8,315 bases of DNA from an uncultured Muribaculaceae bacterium (lineage in GTDB: Bacteria; Bacteroidota; Bacteroidia; Bacteroidales; Muribaculaceae). The notes beneath the pieces were generated by a model that ran no database searches, was not told where the DNA came from, and saw only the letters and a list, made by a program, of their open reading frames with translations. Shown here piece by piece: positions 6,474 to 8,315 of the stretch. The stretch covers positions 1 to 8,315 of the forward strand of contig CAJLLX010000089.1 in the NCBI GenBank assembly GCA_905207535.1, read 5' to 3'. The translations under genes were made by a program, and so were the position numbers. Each line of letters opens with the position of its first letter. Positions within the stretch are counted from its first letter, which is position 1.

Positions 6474-6475
6474 CC

Positions 6476-7741
6476 GTGTCCTGGCTCATCATCACCATAG
6501 TATCCCTCATCTTCTCGGCGCTCTTCTCAGGCATCGAGATCGCCTACATCACCTCCGACCGCGTCCGCGTGGAGCTCGACGTGCAGAAAGGTGGCATCGT
6601 AGGGCGCATACTCAACATCTTCTACTCCCGCCCCGACTTCTTCATCACCACCATCCTCGTGGGCAACAACATCATGCTCGTCATCTACGGCATGGGAGCC
6701 GCCAAGTACATCGAGCCTTGGCTCATGACCATCTGGCCCAACCAGGCCTTCATCCTCATCGCCCAGACTCTCATCTCCACCGGCATCATACTCATCACGG
6801 GCGAGTTTCTCCCCAAGAGCATCTTCCGCATCAACCCCAACCGCTCGCTCAGCGTCATGGCGCCCCTCACTGCCGTGCTCTATTATATCCTCTACCCCAT
6901 CTCACTCTTCACCTCATGGCTCTCGCGCCTGCTCATGCGCCTCGCAGGTATCAAGGACGATAAAGCACGCATCGGAGCCATCTCCCTCGGCGACCTCAAC
7001 GACTACCTCGAGCAAACCATCGACGAAAACGTCGAAGAAAAGAAAGAGGTGGAGCACGAAGTGAAATTCTTCCACAACGCCCTCGACTTCTCCACCATCC
7101 ACCTCCGCGACTGCATGACGCCACGCAACGAAATCGTGGCCGTAGACATCGAAGACACCACCCGCGAGGAGCTCTCACGCCTCTTCACCGAGAGCGGACG
7201 CTCCAAAATCATCGTCTACCGCGGCGACATCGACAATGTCCTCGGATATATCCACGTCAGCGAGCTCTTCGTGCCCGAGCGCGACTGGCGCGAGCACCTC
7301 AAAGACGTGGTCTACGCCCCCGAAACACTCCTCGCCAACAAGATGATGCGCCGCCTCCTGGCCGAGAAGCGCTCCATAGCCATCATCATCGACGAGTTTG
7401 GAGGCACATCCGGCATGGTCACCCTCGAAGACCTCATGGAGGAAATCTGCGGTGACATACAGGACGAGCACGACCGCACCGAGCTCATCGAACGCGAAGT
7501 AGCCCCCGGCGTATACGAATTTTCCGGCCGCACCGAGACCGAGTACATCAACGACAAATACCACCTCGACATCCCCGAAAGCGACGAATATCAGACCCTT
7601 GCCGGCTACATCCTCTTCGCCACCGGTCAGATTCCCGCCGTCGGCACCGTCGTAGAGCTCAGCAACCTCCGCATGGAGATCCTCCAGAAATCCGCCAACC
7701 GCCTCGAGCTCATCCGCCTCACCCCCCTCCCCCAGTCCTGA
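6476..7741 (+). CDS. CNNM/CBS/CorC-type membrane protein ('hemolysin family')
   Basis: This 421-residue integral membrane protein has the three-part architecture of the HlyC/CorC/MpfA family, implicated in magnesium/cobalt efflux or tolerance. The N-terminal DUF21/CNNM domain (about 1-165) has hydrophobic segments near 3-23, 55-75, 90-110 and 128-148, and the conserved ITGEFLPKSIFR (107-118). A linker with a charged EEKKEVEHE stretch leads to the first CBS module starting at LRDCMTPRNEIVAVD (210-224). The second CBS module has AIIIDEFGGTSGMVTLEDLM (302-321) followed by EEICGDIQDEHD. The C-terminal CorC/transporter-associated domain (about 342-417) has YEFSGRTETEYINDKYHLDI and LAGYILFATGQIP. 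The start is GTG at 6476, which gives MSWLIITIVSLIFSALFSGI, matching the family's N-terminus. It follows lptC by 81 bases. Bacteroidota also have the related gliding protein GldE; nothing here favours that over the general family. Confidence 0.92.
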   Translation: MSWLIITIVSLIFSALFSGIEIAYITSDRVRVELDVQKGGIVGRILNIFYSRPDFFITTILVGNNIMLVIYGMGAAKYIEPWLMTIWPNQAFILIAQTLISTGIILITGEFLPKSIFRINPNRSLSVMAPLTAVLYYILYPISLFTSWLSRLLMRLAGIKDDKARIGAISLGDLNDYLEQTIDENVEEKKEVEHEVKFFHNALDFSTIHLRDCMTPRNEIVAVDIEDTTREELSRLFTESGRSKIIVYRGDIDNVLGYIHVSELFVPERDWREHLKDVVYAPETLLANKMMRRLLAEKRSIAIIIDEFGGTSGMVTLEDLMEEICGDIQDEHDRTELIEREVAPGVYEFSGRTETEYINDKYHLDIPESDEYQTLAGYILFATGQIPAVGTVVELSNLRMEILQKSANRLELIRLTPLPQS

Positions 7742-7831
7742 TCCCTCGCTTTTTATCAAGAGATTCCTCTCTGATTTCCACCCAGATACGCCCTATTTTC
7801 AAAAAATATTCAATTTTTCTTGCAAAAATAT
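7742..7831. other. Short intergenic region after the CNNM/CBS gene
   Basis: The first 40 bases hold a possible hairpin (7755-7775) listed separately. The remainder (7776-7831) becomes AT-rich, leading into the tRNA promoter. No gene is supported. Confidence 0.5.
7753..7776 (-). repeat. Possible degenerate REP-like hairpin C
   Basis: Reading + strand, TTATCA is followed by AGAGA-TTCC-TCTCT-GAT. The stem ATC+AGAGA / TCTCT+GAT has one bulged A. Against element B, the 16 bases from GAG to GAT match at 13 positions, and the stem pair C-G of B is replaced by A-T here, keeping the pairing. It begins 12 bases after the CNNM/CBS stop and is followed by only three Ts, so it could also be a weak terminator. 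Confidence 0.4.
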
Positions 7832-7862
7832 TTGGCAGATTCAAAAATCCGTCGTAACTTTG
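7832..7862 (+). promoter_or_regulatory. Promoter of the tRNA-Asp transcript
   Basis: TTG (7832-7834, within TTTGG) and TAACTTTG (7855-7862) match both halves of the Bacteroidota housekeeping promoter, separated by 20 bases, within the usual range. Transcription should start near 7866-7870, about 80 bases upstream of the tRNA. Confidence 0.75.
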
Positions 7863-7946
7863 CAACCGCAAACGAGAGATAAACCCACTGCTCAAGCGAG
7901 AGCAACTTCCACGGGTCTCTCACCGAGTTTGCACCATCCAATTCCT
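7863..7946 (+). other. Structured 5' leader of the tRNA-Asp transcript
   Basis: Four nested stems can be drawn: GCAAAC (7868-7873) with GTTTGC (7927-7932); GAGAG (7874-7878) with CTCTC (7917-7921); ACCC (7883-7886) with GGGT (7913-7916); and TGCTC (7889-7893) with GAGCA (7900-7904) around the loop AAGCGA. Unpaired bases sit at 7879-7882 and 7922-7926. The outer stem begins almost at the predicted transcription start. An alternative smaller hairpin TTTGC-AACC-GCAAA (7859-7872) overlaps the promoter. Function is unknown; it could guide pre-tRNA processing or be a small RNA. Confidence 0.5.
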
Positions 7947-8020
7947 GGTGCGGTAGTTCAGCTGGTTAGAATGCCGGCCTGTCACGCCGGAGGTCGCGAG
8001 TTCGAGTCTCGTCCGCACCG
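7947..8020 (+). tRNA. tRNA-Asp: tRNA-Asp (anticodon GTC)
   Basis: A complete 74-base cloverleaf is present: acceptor GGTGCGG/CCGCACC (7 bp), D arm GTTC/GAAT, anticodon stem CCGGC/GCCGG around loop CTGTCAC with anticodon GTC, variable loop AGGTC, T arm GCGAG/CTCGT around TTCGAGT, and discriminator G. The body closely resembles E. coli tRNA-Asp. CCA is not encoded (CAGG follows the discriminator), so it must be added after transcription. Confidence 0.97.
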
Positions 8021-8034
8021 CAGGAGAGAGAGGA

Positions 8035-8081
8035 GAATGAGTAATTTAAGTCTTCGGACTTGGTTACTCATTCTTTTTTTT
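8035..8081 (+). terminator. Intrinsic terminator of tRNA-Asp with UUCG loop
   Basis: GAATGAGTAA (8035-8044) pairs perfectly with TTACTCATTC (8064-8073). Inside, AAGTC/GACTT closes a C(TTCG)G tetraloop (8053-8056), with T-G pairs and one unpaired T between the two helices. Eight Ts follow (8074-8081). It starts 15 bases after the tRNA, a strong factor-independent terminator. Confidence 0.9.
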
Positions 8082-8104
8082 GTGTTTTATCCCGGCGCCG
8101 ACTT

Positions 8105-8129
8105 GTAGGGACGCACGGCTCGTGCGTCC
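8105..8129 (+). repeat. GTAG-footed perfect hairpin (REP-like)
   Basis: GTAG (8105-8108) is followed directly by GGACGCACG (8109-8117), a GCT loop and CGTGCGTCC (8121-8129), a perfect 9-bp stem. A GTAG/GTRG foot beside a palindrome is the classic layout of repetitive extragenic palindromes moved by RAYT transposases. No T-tract follows, so it is not a terminator. It lies 23 bases after the tRNA terminator's T-tract. Confidence 0.6.
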
Positions 8130-8200
8130 GCCTCCCTCAGCCCCTTTCCTTTCTCTCACCCCCCTCCCCTTCGGGCGTTTGTATCTGTGACATCCGCTGC

Positions 8201-8233
8201 ATGATCAAAGCTGAAGCTTTGATAACTAAAAAA
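8201..8233 (+). repeat. REP-like hairpin D, near-copy of B
   Basis: TGATCA (8202-8207), core AAGCTGAAGCTT and TGATAA (8220-8225), followed by CT and an A-run. The stem ATCAAAGC/GCTTTGAT (8 bp) has a TGAA loop. Its reverse complement matches 3189-3221 at 31 of 33 positions; the two differences are the two halves of one base pair. Confidence 0.75.
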
Positions 8234-8260
8234 CTTCACATAAGAGGGGAGGAAATTTTG

Positions 8261-8292
8261 GTGCGGGCGCAAGCTTCAGCTGCGACAAGCAC
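8261..8292 (-). repeat. Possible REP-like hairpin E
   Basis: The 11-base AAGCTTCAGCT (8271-8281) is identical to the core of D read on the opposite strand. The stem CGCA/TGCG (8268-8271 with 8281-8284) with a bulged A and the inner pair GC/GC closes a TTCA loop. An outer GTGC/GCAC (8261-8264 with 8289-8292) may extend it. The flanking hexamers TGATCA/TGATAA are absent, so membership is uncertain. With D it makes a second inverted pair. Confidence 0.45.
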
Positions 8293-8315
8293 GCCCCTCC
8301 CCTTGCCGCCATCCG

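Larger units (their letters stand above)
8082..8315. other. Non-coding end of window
   Basis: About 230 bases without a gene. It contains the GTAG-footed hairpin, elements D and E, and pyrimidine-rich stretches with a repeated CCCCTCCCCTT (once near 8162-8171, once at 8294-8304). I see no credible coding frame. Confidence 0.6.

Noticed and set aside
7868..7936. The leader stem ends GTTTGC followed by ACCA, like a tRNA 3' end
   Set aside because: No anticodon arm, T arm or tRNA-length geometry; the ACCA appears to be coincidence.
7860..8108. An 82-codon open frame over the tRNA region
   Set aside because: It contains VVQLVRMPACHAGGREFESRPHR-like sequence, the well-known translation of a tRNA gene, and its end is the terminator hairpin read as codons.
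8109..8129. Perfect hairpin as a second terminator of the tRNA
   Set aside because: It is followed by GCCTCCCTC instead of Ts, and a strong terminator already lies upstream.

Overview
The window looks like chromosome from a GC-rich member of the Bacteroidales, most likely close to the gut family Muribaculaceae. Three things support this. The promoters I can find match the Bacteroidota consensus (TTG about 20 nt upstream of TAnnTTTG). Start codons lack Shine-Dalgarno sequences. The gene families and their order (coaX, an outer-membrane barrel protein, a lipoprotein LptC, a CNNM/CBS 'hemolysin' protein) are typical of Bacteroidales. Codons end strongly in C or G, while several intergenic stretches are AT-rich.

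Layout: positions 1-1628 (+ strand) hold the 3' part of biotin synthase bioB (start outside the window) and a cytidylate-kinase-like P-loop protein. A convergent gene (1625-2293, - strand) encodes a six-helix HdeD/DUF308-like membrane protein with a charged K/E/P/A tail; its stop codon overlaps the kinase stop. A divergent intergenic region (2294-2435) leads into mtnN (MTA/SAH nucleosidase) and luxS (S-ribosylhomocysteine lyase), the two consecutive enzymes that recycle S-adenosylhomocysteine and generate the AI-2 precursor. From 3778 a likely near-leaderless promoter drives coaX (type III pantothenate kinase), followed by an outer-membrane barrel protein whose start overlaps the coaX stop, lptC and a CNNM/CBS/CorC membrane protein. 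A tRNA-Asp(GTC) gene with its own promoter, a structured 5' leader and a UUCG-capped terminator occupies 7832-8081. The last 230 bases are non-coding and carry several palindromes.

I see no defence system, transposase, CRISPR array or phage gene. The coding content is housekeeping. The most interesting material is between genes: a small family of REP-like hairpins (two in inverted orientation between mtnN and luxS, and at least one near-identical copy about 5 kb away with a compensatory base-pair change), a GTAG-footed perfect hairpin downstream of the tRNA, a degenerate heptamer array just before the CNNM/CBS gene, and a nested stem structure in the tRNA-Asp leader.
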